Numbered from the stretch's first letter, positions 24,903-34,764 are shown. The stretch: 64,000 bases of DNA from Tissierella_A sp964489715 (GCA_964489715.1 CAZBAK010000003.1:1-64000), one strand, 5' to 3'. Notes: generated from the sequence alone by a model not told the origin. Translations and numbers: made by a program.

Positions 24903-25370
24903 TTATTTAATTATATTTTCAAAGCTCCCATTTGTAATATCTTTTAGATCTAAGGGACTTAATTCTATTTGCTGGCCAATTTTTCCTGCACTTACTACTA
25001 TACTATCTAAGGATAAAGCATCTTCTTGAATAAATGTTTTAAATTCTTTTTTCATGCCAATAGGAGAGCATCCTCCCCTTATATAGCCTGTGGTCTTAAG
25101 TATATCATTTATTGGAATAAACTCTATCTTTTTTTCTAAAGTAAATTTTGCCCCTTTTTTTAAATCTAATTGTTGATCTACTGGAATTATAAATACATAG
25201 TTTTCTTCTTGTCCTCTTGTAACAAGAGTTTTGTACACTTCTTTCGCTTTTTTGTTAATTTTTTTGGCCACAGATATGCCATCTATTTCTCCATCATCTA
25301 TTGTATATTGAATTTCTTTATAGTCTATATTTTTTGAATCTAATATTCTCATTGCATTTGTTTTTTTCAT
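24903..25370 (-). CDS. ybaK: Cys-tRNA(Pro) deacylase, YbaK/EbsC family
   Basis: Trans-editing enzyme that hydrolyses mischarged aminoacyl-tRNA, typically Cys-tRNA(Pro). The 155-residue protein shows KTLVTRG, the catalytic-type Lys region and the family GGCSPIGMKK loop. The start is the ATG at 25370, preceded by AGGAGAG; an upstream in-frame start would add 20 residues that read through a hairpin. It is 18 bp upstream of the phosphohexomutase gene on the same strand. Confidence 0.92.
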   Translation of the reverse strand: MKKTNAMRILDSKNIDYKEIQYTIDDGEIDGISVAKKINKKAKEVYKTLVTRGQEENYVFIIPVDQQLDLKKGAKFTLEKKIEFIPINDILKTTGYIRGGCSPIGMKKEFKTFIQEDALSLDSIVVSAGKIGQQIELSPLDLKDITNGSFENIIK

Positions 25371-25395
25371 AAACTTCTCTCCTAATATTTTTATA

Positions 25396-25415
25396 TAAAT
25401 AGCTCCCTTGGGAGC
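25396..25415 (-). terminator. GC-rich hairpin between the DUF2254 gene and ybaK
   Basis: A 9-bp stem (ATAGCTCCC with GGGAGCTAT) and a 2-nt loop, followed on the minus strand by TTTATATAAAAAT. It probably terminates the DUF2254 transcript, or forms a leader hairpin of ybaK. Confidence 0.55.
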
Positions 25416-25558
25416 TATATTAAAAATCAATCTATTATTCTTTTATCTATTATATTTATACCTATAAAAATTATATATAATCTGTATTATTCTTTTAAAA
25501 GAATAACTTTATGTGGTCTATAGCTACACAAGGATAAAAATTCATAAAAGATGCTTGA

Positions 25559-26839
25559 CTATATTTGAATACTATATCTGGATTTTTTAATTAAATCCAA
25601 ATCAAATTTATGACTAAAGTTTTCTTTACTTATATGATATATATAATCACTAAACTCCTCTAAAATTTTAAGATTTTTTTCTTCCTCTGTGATATCACTT
25701 ATCTTATTTACAGTTTCAAGCAAGGATACCACTACTGAGATATCTGCTTTACCATAGTTAACCAATTGATAAAAGGTAAAGTATAAATCTTTTTTAAAAT
25801 CAAAATCTTCATATACTAATATACCTTTACACTTATCATTTCTTATAACTGTATAATTTTCTTTTATTTTACTCAATTTACCAAGTAAAACTCCTAATAT
25901 ATTTATGCAATGTATAGCCGTATTTGGATCATTTATTCCAGGAGAAATAGCTCTTAAGGCTATATCAACTATTTTTTGAAGTGAAAACCTATAGTCATTG
26001 AAGCCTAATCTTTCATCTCCTAAAGTAAACTTTTCCAATATTTCATCCTTTATGCCTTCTTTTAAAGCTTCATCATTAAAATATAATGTAGCTATATTTT
26101 GATTGATATTAATAAAATCTCCTATATGAGCATGTATTATAAGTTTAGAGTCAATTTCTTCTAAAACATATAAAAGTGGATCTAAATTCATAAGTTGAAG
26201 ATATCCGCTTCTATCACATTTAATTTTATAATTATACCTATACATTTCAGCCCTATATTCATCTAAAGTTTCTTGTTTTTCTTTGTAGTCCAGTGCATCT
26301 CCTATAATTGTATAAGATTCATCATATACCCTCTTAATAAGCTTTGTAGCTTGGATAGAAGAAGAGACCCTGTATATAAAAATAACAAAATATATCAAGG
26401 AGAAAACAGCATACAGAACTCCTATAGTAGCTGATAGAACAAGATACTCTGAGAAACTATTTTTCATAAAAAACAAGGTTATTATAGAATAGAAAAAACC
26501 TCCTACAAAGACACCTAATACCTTCATAGATACTTTATCAGTTAAAAAGTTATTTACAACTCTAGGTGAGAATTCTGATGAATACATAGTTAACACTACC
26601 ATTATTGTAGAAAAAGTAAATGTAGTTATAGTCAAAAGTGCACCTGCTAAGGTACTGAGTATTGTTTTTGCAAGATCGACACTAGTTAAGAATATAGAAG
26701 GTATCTTATCTAATATAGATAAGGCTCTTGTATCTACAAGTATGGCTAAGGCTGCTAAAGCTATAGAAATAAGAATATATTTTAATAAATATATCCAAAT
26801 CCTATTGTTTGAATAAAACTTTTTTATCTTTTCTATCAT
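25559..26839 (-). CDS. DUF2254 membrane protein
   Basis: Conserved membrane protein of unknown function, 426 residues. About four transmembrane segments fill the first 170 residues; the rest is cytoplasmic, with the family hallmark ALRAISPGINDPNTAIHC. It overlaps the upstream AIR synthase-like gene by 4 nt (ATGA), so the two are translationally coupled, an association worth noting. GGAGATG precedes the ATG. Confidence 0.88.
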   Translation of the reverse strand: MIEKIKKFYSNNRIWIYLLKYILISIALAALAILVDTRALSILDKIPSIFLTSVDLAKTILSTLAGALLTITTFTFSTIMVVLTMYSSEFSPRVVNNFLTDKVSMKVLGVFVGGFFYSIITLFFMKNSFSEYLVLSATIGVLYAVFSLIYFVIFIYRVSSSIQATKLIKRVYDESYTIIGDALDYKEKQETLDEYRAEMYRYNYKIKCDRSGYLQLMNLDPLLYVLEEIDSKLIIHAHIGDFININQNIATLYFNDEALKEGIKDEILEKFTLGDERLGFNDYRFSLQKIVDIALRAISPGINDPNTAIHCINILGVLLGKLSKIKENYTVIRNDKCKGILVYEDFDFKKDLYFTFYQLVNYGKADISVVVSLLETVNKISDITEEEKNLKILEEFSDYIYHISKENFSHKFDLDLIKKSRYSIQI

Positions 26840-27849
26840 TTAATCATCTCCATCCTATTCAATTTTTCAATGGCTCTATATAATTCGTCAGCCTTAGGAG
26901 CTTCTATGTTTTCCAAGCCTTGCTGCCTATCTAGAAATAAGCCTTCATCTATTATTTCTCCTATAATACTTGAATCAATATTCTCTATTTTTAATTCTTT
27001 TTTTACATTGGCAATATTTGCTTCACTTCCTATGATTAACATACTTCCACTTGAAATAAGTCTTAAATAATCTATCTTTAATAGGCTTGTAATTTCCTTA
27101 GTAATCTTTGTTACAGGGATTTTTTCTTCATCTATCTTAATACCCCTACCTATAGCTTTATGGGCCTCCCATACAGCCCCTAGTACTCCACCTTCTGTTA
27201 TATCGTGCATATAGTTTACATGAAATTTACCAGCTATTTTCCCCTCTTTTTTTACAGATATCTTTTCTATATAATTTTTCCCTTCTTCTAAAAGATCCTG
27301 ACTAATCTTGTCTTTAAAAAAGTCTTCATAATCATTTAATATAATAGAAGTCCCTTCTATAGCAGCAGATTTAGTCATTAATATCTTATAGCCTTTTTTT
27401 ATATCTTCTAGCTTCATTATATTTTTCTTTTTTATTTTTCCTATTACTGTAGTAGATACTACTAGCTTATTTACTGCATCTGTTATTTCAGTGTGTCCCC
27501 CCATTATTTCTACATTTAATCTTTTAGCAGTATCCCCTGCATCCTTCATTATATATTCAATATCCTTATAGCTAGTAGCTCTAGGTGCTAGGATGGTTAT
27601 AAGCACACCTATAGGCTCTCCACCGCTTGAAGCTACATCATTAACCGATATTTCTATTGCAAGTCTTCCTACATCCTTTACAGCCCCTGTAATTGGATCA
27701 GTTGATAAAACAGCTACTTCTTTTCCAAAATCCACTAAAGCATTGTCCTGTCCTACGCTTGCTCCTATAATAACTTCATCTCTTGAGTGTTTAATATATT
27801 TAAAAATTATTTCTTCTAGTAAGTCATTTGGCAATTTCCCAGTAATCAA
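26836..27849 (-). CDS. AIR synthase-related protein (HypE/PurM-like)
   Basis: ATP-binding enzyme of the PurM/HypE/SelD/ThiL fold, 337 residues. Seen: an N-terminal GASVGQDNALVD region, the ATP-site STDPITGAV, an NDVASSGGEPIG segment as in HypE, GGHTEITD, and HDITEGGVLGAVWEA. It lacks the SelD-type catalytic Cys/Sec and does not end in the Cys of true HypE, so it is neither. No hydrogenase genes are near. The start is a TTG at 27849 with AGGAGA 6 nt upstream. Function unknown beyond probable ATP-dependent phosphorylation of a small molecule or protein. Confidence 0.85.
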   Translation of the reverse strand: MITGKLPNDLLEEIIFKYIKHSRDEVIIGASVGQDNALVDFGKEVAVLSTDPITGAVKDVGRLAIEISVNDVASSGGEPIGVLITILAPRATSYKDIEYIMKDAGDTAKRLNVEIMGGHTEITDAVNKLVVSTTVIGKIKKKNIMKLEDIKKGYKILMTKSAAIEGTSIILNDYEDFFKDKISQDLLEEGKNYIEKISVKKEGKIAGKFHVNYMHDITEGGVLGAVWEAHKAIGRGIKIDEEKIPVTKITKEITSLLKIDYLRLISSGSMLIIGSEANIANVKKELKIENIDSSIIGEIIDEGLFLDRQQGLENIEAPKADELYRAIEKLNRMEMIK

Positions 27850-27889
27850 ATAATCTCTCCTTTCTTCTCTAAACTCTTATATAAAGAAT

Positions 27890-28777
27890 TTAAGCTCCTC
27901 TGTTCTTTCTTTCATTTATATAGGCAGATAAAAGTATAAGTCCTCCTCCAATAAACTGAGCTCCGGTCATAGCTTCTTTTAAAAATATGGCAGATATAGC
28001 TATGGCAGTTATAGGATCTAAATAACTTACTATTGCTATAGTTTGAGATTTTACATCTTTTATAGATGGAAAATAAAGCAAATAAGCTATACCAGTATGT
28101 ACTACACCCATTATCAATATTAAAAACCAGGTTTTTGTATCAGCTAGCAATAGATTTCCTATTCCCTTTCTAAATACTATAGGTAGGAGAACTATTGCTG
28201 ATATAGCCAATTGACTTAAAGTTATCTGTAAGGGAGATAAGTCTTTTATAAGCTTATTGACCGTTACTATCATTCCATAGAGTACTGCTCCAAACAAACC
28301 AAATAATATTCCTCTTGTATGATTATAATAAGTTAAATCTTTGCTATCTCCTGATTTCAATATCATAAATAGGCCCAACATGGAAATAAGTATACAGATG
28401 ATATTTTTTATAGTCATCTTTTCATTTAAAAAAATTGCCGAAAAGACAACCATAAATATAGGACCTAGATAATAACTTAAAGTTGCATTTGCTATAGTAG
28501 TATATTTCATAGCTTGAAAAAGAGAAGCCCAGTTTATTCCTAGAGCAATTCCAGATAGGGATAAAAATACTATATTATTTTTTAAAGCCCTTTTATCTAG
28601 CTTTTCTTTATCTATTAATATTATAGAAGTTAAAAATATACTAGCCAATAGGGCTCTGAAGAAGGCAATTTCTATACTAGTTAGATCTATATTTCTTACA
28701 AATAGTCCAAGAGTTCCCCAGGTTATCATAGTTATTATTATTTTAGTTCTTGGACTTATCTTTTTAACCATATACAT
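27890..28777 (-). CDS. EamA/DMT family transporter
   Basis: Drug/metabolite transporter superfamily, 295 residues, ten predicted helices in two EamA repeats. The first repeat begins MITWGTLGLFVRNI and the second GILFGLFGAVLYGMIVTVN. Substrate unknown; relatives export amino acids or metabolites. The start may be the ATG at 28771, better spaced from AAAGGA than the ATG at 28777. A single gene. Confidence 0.9.
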   Translation of the reverse strand: MYMVKKISPRTKIIITMITWGTLGLFVRNIDLTSIEIAFFRALLASIFLTSIILIDKEKLDKRALKNNIVFLSLSGIALGINWASLFQAMKYTTIANATLSYYLGPIFMVVFSAIFLNEKMTIKNIICILISMLGLFMILKSGDSKDLTYYNHTRGILFGLFGAVLYGMIVTVNKLIKDLSPLQITLSQLAISAIVLLPIVFRKGIGNLLLADTKTWFLILIMGVVHTGIAYLLYFPSIKDVKSQTIAIVSYLDPITAIAISAIFLKEAMTGAQFIGGGLILLSAYINERKNRGA

Positions 28778-28878
28778 CTTTCCTTTATTTTTATATTTTC
28801 TATATTATATCATAGCTAGATTTTTTTTTATAAACTATGATAAACTATTATTAATATATAAATTATGGAGGTTTTAAC

Positions 28879-29319
28879 ATGAAGATTTACGTAGACGCCG
28901 ATGGATGCCCCGTTGTAGATCTAGCTGTAAAAATAGCTAGAGAATATAAGCTAGAAATAATAATAGTTAAAAACTTTGCCCATAAAATTAAAAACTCCTA
29001 TGCACAGGTTGTATCTGTTGATATTTCCAATGATAGTGCTGACTTTTATATTGTAAATAATCTATCTAAGGGAGATATAGTTATAAGTCAAGATTATGGA
29101 CTTGCTGCAATGGCTCTTTCTAAAGCTGCTTATCCAATAAATCAAAACGGGCTCTTATACACCCAACTTAATATTGATGGAATGCTCAATACTAGACATA
29201 TCCATAAGGAATTGAGAAAGTCTGGCAAGCATCATAGTAAATTTAAAAAAAGAAAAAAAGAAGATGATAAAAAGTTTGAAATAAAGTTAAGGAATCTTAT
29301 AGAAGATAAAATTCTTTAA
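28879..29319 (+). CDS. YaiI/YqxD family protein (UPF0178, DUF188)
   Basis: Small cytoplasmic protein, 146 residues, of a widespread uncharacterised family with a PIN-like fold. The N-terminus MKIYVDADGCPV and the SQDYGLAAMALSKAA stretch with downstream NTRH are diagnostic. GGAGG precedes the ATG. It converges with the next gene with no spacer: the stops are adjacent. Confidence 0.92.
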   Translation: MKIYVDADGCPVVDLAVKIAREYKLEIIIVKNFAHKIKNSYAQVVSVDISNDSADFYIVNNLSKGDIVISQDYGLAAMALSKAAYPINQNGLLYTQLNIDGMLNTRHIHKELRKSGKHHSKFKKRKKEDDKKFEIKLRNLIEDKIL

Positions 29320-30066
29320 TTATCTATATTTATAAATTTCTTTTTCTAGATCTTCTACTTTATATTCTAAGGATAGCACTGGATTAATATTGTATTTTTC
29401 TAAAAGATTATATAAATTTAATACTTCTTCCTTTGTCATACTTTTATGCTGGTCATAAATAGCATTATTAGAGTGTACATGAATATATTCTATATGGTCT
29501 TTTAGCTCCCTAATCCATTCTTCTAGGCTTGCATGGCTAAGCTTAGCATGTCCTAGATCTAAATTCACTTTTATATTTTCTCTATCTATGGCTTCTATAT
29601 GTCTCTTTAGCATATGAGGCTCTTCTTCAAATACATTTTCTATCAGTATTTTGTTTTTATACTCTGTTTCTTTTAAAATTTTATGCCAAAATTCTTTACT
29701 TTGATTATTGTTTAAATCCCTAATAAATTCTTCCTTAAGGTAAGGATTTATTTGGCTATGAAATATAATATATTTTATATTTAGATCATGAGCTATATCT
29801 AGAGTTTCTAAATACTTTTTATGACTTATCTTTCTTATATCTAAGTCTGGACTTGCAGGTTTTAAATCTAAAAATGGTCCATGTAAAGCCTTAATAGCTT
29901 TAAATCCTTGGAATAAGTCTTTATATAGCCTTATTAGCTCATTTTTTTCTTTAAAACTTAGATTTGGTTCAGTAAAGTCTTGTATTTCAACACCTATATT
30001 TAGTTTATTAAAAAGATTAGCATTGAATTCTTCTACTGTAGCTATGGCTTTTACTATTTTTCTCAT
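29320..30066 (-). CDS. Sugar phosphate isomerase/epimerase-like TIM barrel
   Basis: Xylose isomerase-like TIM barrel protein (AP endonuclease 2 family), 248 residues. Metal-type residues are visible along the strands: ALHGPFLDL, IIFHSQINP, ILIENVFEE, VNLDLGHAK, IHVHSNN and LSLEYK. The true reaction (isomerase, epimerase or endonuclease IV-like) is not determined. GAGGTGG precedes the ATG. The terminator just upstream belongs to the YdbC gene. Confidence 0.85.
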   Translation of the reverse strand: MRKIVKAIATVEEFNANLFNKLNIGVEIQDFTEPNLSFKEKNELIRLYKDLFQGFKAIKALHGPFLDLKPASPDLDIRKISHKKYLETLDIAHDLNIKYIIFHSQINPYLKEEFIRDLNNNQSKEFWHKILKETEYKNKILIENVFEEEPHMLKRHIEAIDRENIKVNLDLGHAKLSHASLEEWIRELKDHIEYIHVHSNNAIYDQHKSMTKEEVLNLYNLLEKYNINPVLSLEYKVEDLEKEIYKYR

Positions 30067-30093
30067 TTTCCCACCTCTTATAAGTATAAAAAT

Positions 30094-30135
30094 AAAGGAA
30101 CATTTTCATGCCTCCAGCGAAAATGTTCCTTTTTA
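30094..30135 (-). terminator. Terminator after the ydbC-like gene
   Basis: A 14-bp stem (AAAGGAACATTTTC and complement) with an 11-nt loop, then T-rich sequence on the minus strand. Confidence 0.9.
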
Positions 30136-30139
30136 TTTT

Positions 30140-30358
30140 TTAATCTAGTCTTTCTATCAAAGCATTTTTAAGCTTTTCGCACTCTTCATCACTCAAAGTT
30201 ATACCTTTACGCATCTTACCATCTTCATGGTTCCAATCCCTAAGATCATATTTTGCAGGCCTATCATTCCAACTTACACGATTTAACTCTTTTGTCCAAG
30301 CTCCTTTTTCTGATAGCACAGCTATTTTTTCTTCTATATTATATTTTATATCCCCCAT
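30140..30358 (-). CDS. YdbC/PC4 family single-stranded DNA-binding protein
   Basis: Small protein (72 residues) resembling the bacterial homologues of transcriptional coactivator PC4, such as Lactococcus YdbC, which bind single-stranded DNA as dimers. The stretch WTKELNRVSWNDRPAKYDLRDWN and the acidic C-terminal helix (LSDEECEKLKNALI) are typical. The start is the ATG at 30358, with AAGGAGGG upstream; the longer reading from 30424 adds 22 unsupported residues. Confidence 0.88.
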   Translation of the reverse strand: MGDIKYNIEEKIAVLSEKGAWTKELNRVSWNDRPAKYDLRDWNHEDGKMRKGITLSDEECEKLKNALIERLD

Positions 30359-30522
30359 TATCTTCCCTCCTTTAGAAAAAATTAAAGATATACTATTATA
30401 ATCTAAGCTATATAGATAAATCAAACATCCACTTGTTTATATATTTATGTTGAATATATGTTCTAAAAGATATATAATAAAACAAGTTGTTAACTTTACT
30501 ATATATTCAACGAGGTGATACT

Positions 30523-31107
30523 ATGACAGGAAAAACACATATAGCAATTGGAATAGCAGCTGGCCTTACTATGGCCTATGATAAACCTATAAAAGAGCAA
30601 CTTATAATAATCGGAGCTACAACTTTAGGTTCCTTAATTCCAGATTTAGACCATCCAAAATCAAAATTAAATCAAAAACTTTTATTTTTTAAAAGAGAAT
30701 TTTATCGGGTGGTATTTTTTATAAGCATTTCCATTGGCTTTTTATATTTATATATAAATACTCAAAATAGTGTATTTTCACTTTTATCTCTTTTATCTTT
30801 ATTTATTGGCATATCAAAACATAGAGGATTTACTCACAGTATGTTAGGCTTTTTAATATTTGCCTACATAGTTAAAGCCATAACAGATCAATATCACTTG
30901 GTATATCTTTACCAGAGTGTAAGTGTAGGATATTTACTACACTTACTAGCAGATTTTTTAACTCCTAAGGGAATACAACTTTTTTATCCTTTAAAACTAC
31001 ATCTAGCATCTCCTATATTAATAAATCCCAATAGTGCTATTGATGGTCTCATTTTTACGATAGCAAGTATTTATTCTTTGTTGCTATTATCTAGATTTAT
31101 ACTTTAA
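30523..31107 (+). CDS. YdjM-type membrane-bound metal-dependent hydrolase
   Basis: Membrane protein of the YdjM (DUF457) family, 194 residues, with about five hydrophobic segments. It carries the family's conserved histidines and aspartates: KTHIAIG, IPDLDHPKS, HRGFTHS and LLHLLADFLTPKG. These look like a metal site. The Escherichia relative is LexA-regulated; the role is unknown. The ATG at 30523 has GAGGTGA upstream, so I reject the TTG 36 bp earlier. Confidence 0.88.
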   Translation: MTGKTHIAIGIAAGLTMAYDKPIKEQLIIIGATTLGSLIPDLDHPKSKLNQKLLFFKREFYRVVFFISISIGFLYLYINTQNSVFSLLSLLSLFIGISKHRGFTHSMLGFLIFAYIVKAITDQYHLVYLYQSVSVGYLLHLLADFLTPKGIQLFYPLKLHLASPILINPNSAIDGLIFTIASIYSLLLLSRFIL

Positions 31108-31142
31108 ACTTCTAATAAAAACATTAGAAGTTTAAAGTATAA
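31097..31142. terminator. Bidirectional terminator between convergent genes
   Basis: A 20-bp stem (arms containing ACTTTAAACTTCTAAT) with a 6-nt loop, overlapping the stop of the ydjM-like gene and facing the nucleoside kinase gene. Confidence 0.9.
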
Positions 31143-31154
31143 GTTCAAGTTTAT

Positions 31155-32813
31155 TTAATATAGCTGAAAAGATGCTCCCCCTATAAATTCTCTCAATATT
31201 GAATTCTTAGGAATCATATCTTCATCTTCCACGTCTACAAAATATTCTAAAAACCTTATAAGTTTTCTAGCTTCGCTATAATGAATATTATCCGTCTTGA
31301 TTTTGTTTAATAGTGGTAGTATATGTTTTTTAAGTACACTCATTTCATAAACTAATGATGAATTAAACATTATATCTGCTCGCTCTTGATATGGGAATAT
31401 ATATTTTTCTTCTCCTTCTCTTACACCTTTCCAAAGTTCAAATGTCTTCAAAGGACCGTTTCCTCTATATTTTACATCTCTCACCATTCTTCTTATAAGT
31501 CTTATATCAGTAGTAGATATTCTATTATGAGGATCTAAATTTATCTGTGTAAGTGCTGATATATATATCTTGAATTTATTTTTCTCAGGTATCAATTTTG
31601 TTAATTTTGGATTTAAGCCATGTATACCTTCAATTATAATTGGATGATCTTTATCTAGCTTTACTATATTCCCTGAATTTTCTCTTTTTCCTGTCAAAAA
31701 GTTAAATTTAGGAAGCTCCACGCTTTCTCCCTCTAATAAATTTACAAGATCCATATTCAATAGTTCTAAATCTATAGAATCTATAGTTTCAAAGTTAGGA
31801 CTTCCATCTTTTTTTAAAGGCGTCTTATCTCTATCTAAAAAATAGTCATCTAAGGATATAGTTATAGGTCTTTGCCCATTGACATTCATTTGTACTTCTA
31901 ACCTTTTTGAAAATGTTGTCTTACCAGAAGATGAAGGACCTGCTATTTGGATAATATTTATATCCCTATCTTCGTATACTATATCTGCAATTTCTGCAAC
32001 TTTCTTTTCGTGATGAGCTTCTGTTACTTGTATTATATTATTTATTTTCTCAGCCTTAATCTTTTCATTTAGAGAACCTACATAGGATAAGTCTAGTACC
32101 TCAAGCCACTCACTAGTGTCTTCAAATATCCTGGCTAATTGCCTTTGCTCTTTAAAGTCATTTAAATTATAATTATTTTTTTTACTTGGAAATAATATTA
32201 TAACTCCTGGGTAATAATACTTTAATTTAAATTCCTTTACATAGCCAGTAGAGGCAGCTAAATATCCATGAAATGAATCATAATGATTGTTAATCTTATA
32301 GATACTGGTAGTTTCTTTATCTATAGATTCAAATAATCTTAATTTTTCTATATAGCCATTGTTTCTAAATACCTCTATAGCATCTTTTATATCATACTCT
32401 TCTCTTTCAATGGTATAATCTGCATCTATTATCTCATTCATTTTTTCTTCTATTTCTTTGAGCTTTTTAAAATTTATAGGATTATCTTCCCCTAGCTTTC
32501 CATAAAGTCCTGGTCCTAAGAAATATTCTATACTAACTTTACTTTCTGGATACAATTCTCTACATGCCATTATAAATACAGCTGAAATAGTTTTAGTATA
32601 GATCCTATAACCATCAACATCTCTGTTGTCTAAAAACTCAATAGTGCTATCTTCTTCTATCATAGTATCTAGATTATATATTCTGTTTTCAATCTTGGCT
32701 CCTAGATATCTCTTATAATTTTCTCCAAATACCTCTTTAGAAATCTCTAATAAACTTTTCCCCTTTTCAAATTCAAACTCTTTTAAACCCTTAATATTTA
32801 TATTTATAGTCAT
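31155..32813 (-). CDS. Nucleoside kinase with ThrRS-like N-terminus
   Basis: Fusion protein typical of Clostridia, 552 residues. It has a TGS-like domain (1-65), a threonyl-tRNA synthetase second-additional-domain-like region (about 70-260, with HYDSFHGYL) and a C-terminal uridine kinase/phosphoribulokinase domain with Walker A GPSSSGKTT (near 292-300) and ISLDDYF. It probably phosphorylates a nucleoside; the role of the synthetase-like part is unknown. AGGGAG precedes the ATG. Followed closely by an ArAE-type gene upstream on the same strand (24-bp spacer). Confidence 0.92.
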   Translation of the reverse strand: MTININIKGLKEFEFEKGKSLLEISKEVFGENYKRYLGAKIENRIYNLDTMIEEDSTIEFLDNRDVDGYRIYTKTISAVFIMACRELYPESKVSIEYFLGPGLYGKLGEDNPINFKKLKEIEEKMNEIIDADYTIEREEYDIKDAIEVFRNNGYIEKLRLFESIDKETTSIYKINNHYDSFHGYLAASTGYVKEFKLKYYYPGVIILFPSKKNNYNLNDFKEQRQLARIFEDTSEWLEVLDLSYVGSLNEKIKAEKINNIIQVTEAHHEKKVAEIADIVYEDRDINIIQIAGPSSSGKTTFSKRLEVQMNVNGQRPITISLDDYFLDRDKTPLKKDGSPNFETIDSIDLELLNMDLVNLLEGESVELPKFNFLTGKRENSGNIVKLDKDHPIIIEGIHGLNPKLTKLIPEKNKFKIYISALTQINLDPHNRISTTDIRLIRRMVRDVKYRGNGPLKTFELWKGVREGEEKYIFPYQERADIMFNSSLVYEMSVLKKHILPLLNKIKTDNIHYSEARKLIRFLEYFVDVEDEDMIPKNSILREFIGGASFQLY

Positions 32814-32837
32814 AAAATCTCCCTTCTACAATTACAT

Positions 32838-33734
32838 CTATTGCATAGTTTCCTTACTACTATATATTTTTTCTATATCTCTTATATTGTATAAAATTCT
32901 TTTCAAATGATAATTATAGATTATATCAATCTCTTCTTTTCCAGCTTCTTCTGTTATAGGTATTTTCTTGCAGAACATATTTAATAAAATAGCTTTGTTT
33001 TCTTTATCTAAGTAAGCTCTTTTATCTAGCAATTTGATTACTCGAAAGTGACTTTGGATATCTTCTAGCATATTAAAGATTATTTCATAATCAGTTAAAC
33101 TATCATCTATATTTATGTTGAATTTTATATCTTTTTTCAAAACTTCATAATTTTCTTCTATACTTATTATTTCTTTTTTTAAGTTATTAAGCTTTGGTTC
33201 CTTATCTTCCCATACAAGTAAGTATATATTCTCTCTTACTTCTCTGATCATATTTTCTATAAAATTATCAATCTTTATATCTGTTTTTGGTGGCCTTATA
33301 AAATAATTTATGGTAGTTCCAACTATTACACCTATGAATGTATCTAAGGTCCTATTAAATGCATATAAAAATCTATCTCCATCTTCATAATCTACTATAA
33401 TAACTAAAAAAACTATCATAGCCATCTTGATTGCATCTTCCCATTTTAGCATATTGGATATATATATTATTACAAATAATCCAAGGGCTGTAGTTAGAAA
33501 ATTTATTGGAGATATAGATGTTATTATAAGAGCTACTATAGCTCCAAATATAGTTCCAAAAACTCTGTATTTTGCTGTTTTAAAAGACTCCGATACAGAA
33601 GTTTCTATAGTCATTATGGCTGCAATACCAGCTAGAATTGGGCTATTTATATTGAAAATTCTTGATATTTCAAGAGTTAAAACTACTGCAAAGATTGTCT
33701 TTATGGTCCTCATACCAACTTTTTTAAATTTCAT
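32838..33734 (-). CDS. FUSC / aromatic acid exporter family membrane protein
   Basis: Membrane protein of the ArAE_1/FUSC type, 298 residues. Four to six hydrophobic segments fill the first 150 residues, beginning KVGMRTIKTIFAVVLTLEIS, then a cytoplasmic helical domain with probable coiled coil (150-298). Relatives (YgaE/YqjA in Bacillus) are linked to aromatic acid export, but the substrate here is unproven. GAGGTG precedes the ATG. It is probably co-transcribed with the nucleoside kinase. Confidence 0.88.
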   Translation of the reverse strand: MKFKKVGMRTIKTIFAVVLTLEISRIFNINSPILAGIAAIMTIETSVSESFKTAKYRVFGTIFGAIVALIITSISPINFLTTALGLFVIIYISNMLKWEDAIKMAMIVFLVIIVDYEDGDRFLYAFNRTLDTFIGVIVGTTINYFIRPPKTDIKIDNFIENMIREVRENIYLLVWEDKEPKLNNLKKEIISIEENYEVLKKDIKFNINIDDSLTDYEIIFNMLEDIQSHFRVIKLLDKRAYLDKENKAILLNMFCKKIPITEEAGKEEIDIIYNYHLKRILYNIRDIEKIYSSKETMQ

Positions 33735-33798
33735 AGAACACCTCTATTAATTATATATTAATTTATAGTTTTAACTATTATAACACATAAGAATAGCT

Positions 33799-33827
33799 AA
33801 AAGGTACGAGCCTATCTCATACCTTTT
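33799..33827 (-). terminator. Probable terminator after the DMT transporter gene
   Basis: Stem AAAAGGTA/TACCTTTT with further inner pairing of GAG with CTC. The T-tract is weak. Confidence 0.6.
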
Positions 33828-33882
33828 GATTATTTAATTATTAAACTTATTTTAATATTAATGTTTACCATTTTTAAATAGA

Positions 33883-34764
33883 TCACTCTATTCCAAGTAT
33901 AAATATACCTATCATAATACCGGCTATTACAATATATTGCATTTTACTAAGCTTTTCCTTTAAGAAAATTCTTGAAAGTATAATAGACACTACACTATAG
34001 GAAGCAATCAAAGGTGCCGTTACAATAGAATTTTCAGCCATAGCATAGACATAAAAAAATTGTCCAAATGTTTCAAAGCCAGCAGCTATAAGTTTTGTTT
34101 TTTCTTTTTTCAATACTAGCTTTTCCTTTTTAATAAATCTTACATAAATAAAGGCCAGTATTCCAACTAATAAAAATGTTAGTTCATAGGAAATATTTGC
34201 GTCTGCTTCAGAAAGTATCCTATCTAAATAAAAACCATCTAAAAATGTTCCTACTCCATCTATAATAGCATACAGTATTGGAAATATTATAGCTATAGCA
34301 CCCATGCTATACTTTTTATCTATTTTTGCTTTTTCTATTTCTTCACCAGATTTTTCTAATTTAGCAAGTGAAATAATCCCTATAGTGATTATTAAAACCG
34401 CAAACAATTGTAATTTATCCATAGTTTGTCCTAGAAATATAAATGTTAGAATAGCAGCTACAGCTCCAGATGAATTGCTGAGAGGAGATACTATAGACAA
34501 TTCTAGATATCTAAGTCCAACATAACCGATAGTCATAGATAAAATATACATGGAAGATACTGGTAAATATACTATCATATTTATAGGATTATAGCTCATG
34601 CCAGTGTATAATATGTAAAAAATTGCATGAAGTCCCATTACCAGTCCTACCATTATTACTATTTTATAATGACTTAACTCATCTTTAGGATCTGTACCGA
34701 TCTTATAAAACAAATCAGCAGTTCCCCAAGATAATAGTGATATAAGTGCAAATAAAAACCACAT
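33883..34764 (-). CDS. EamA/DMT family transporter
   Basis: Ten-helix drug/metabolite transporter, 293 residues, with two EamA repeats (starting LLSWGTADLFYKIG and AIAIIFPILYAIIDGVGTF). A cytoplasmic charged loop lies between them. Substrate unknown. GAGGGGG precedes the ATG. It appears to be a single gene with its own terminator. Confidence 0.9.
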   Translation of the reverse strand: MWFLFALISLLSWGTADLFYKIGTDPKDELSHYKIVIMVGLVMGLHAIFYILYTGMSYNPINMIVYLPVSSMYILSMTIGYVGLRYLELSIVSPLSNSSGAVAAILTFIFLGQTMDKLQLFAVLIITIGIISLAKLEKSGEEIEKAKIDKKYSMGAIAIIFPILYAIIDGVGTFLDGFYLDRILSEADANISYELTFLLVGILAFIYVRFIKKEKLVLKKEKTKLIAAGFETFGQFFYVYAMAENSIVTAPLIASYSVVSIILSRIFLKEKLSKMQYIVIAGIMIGIFILGIE

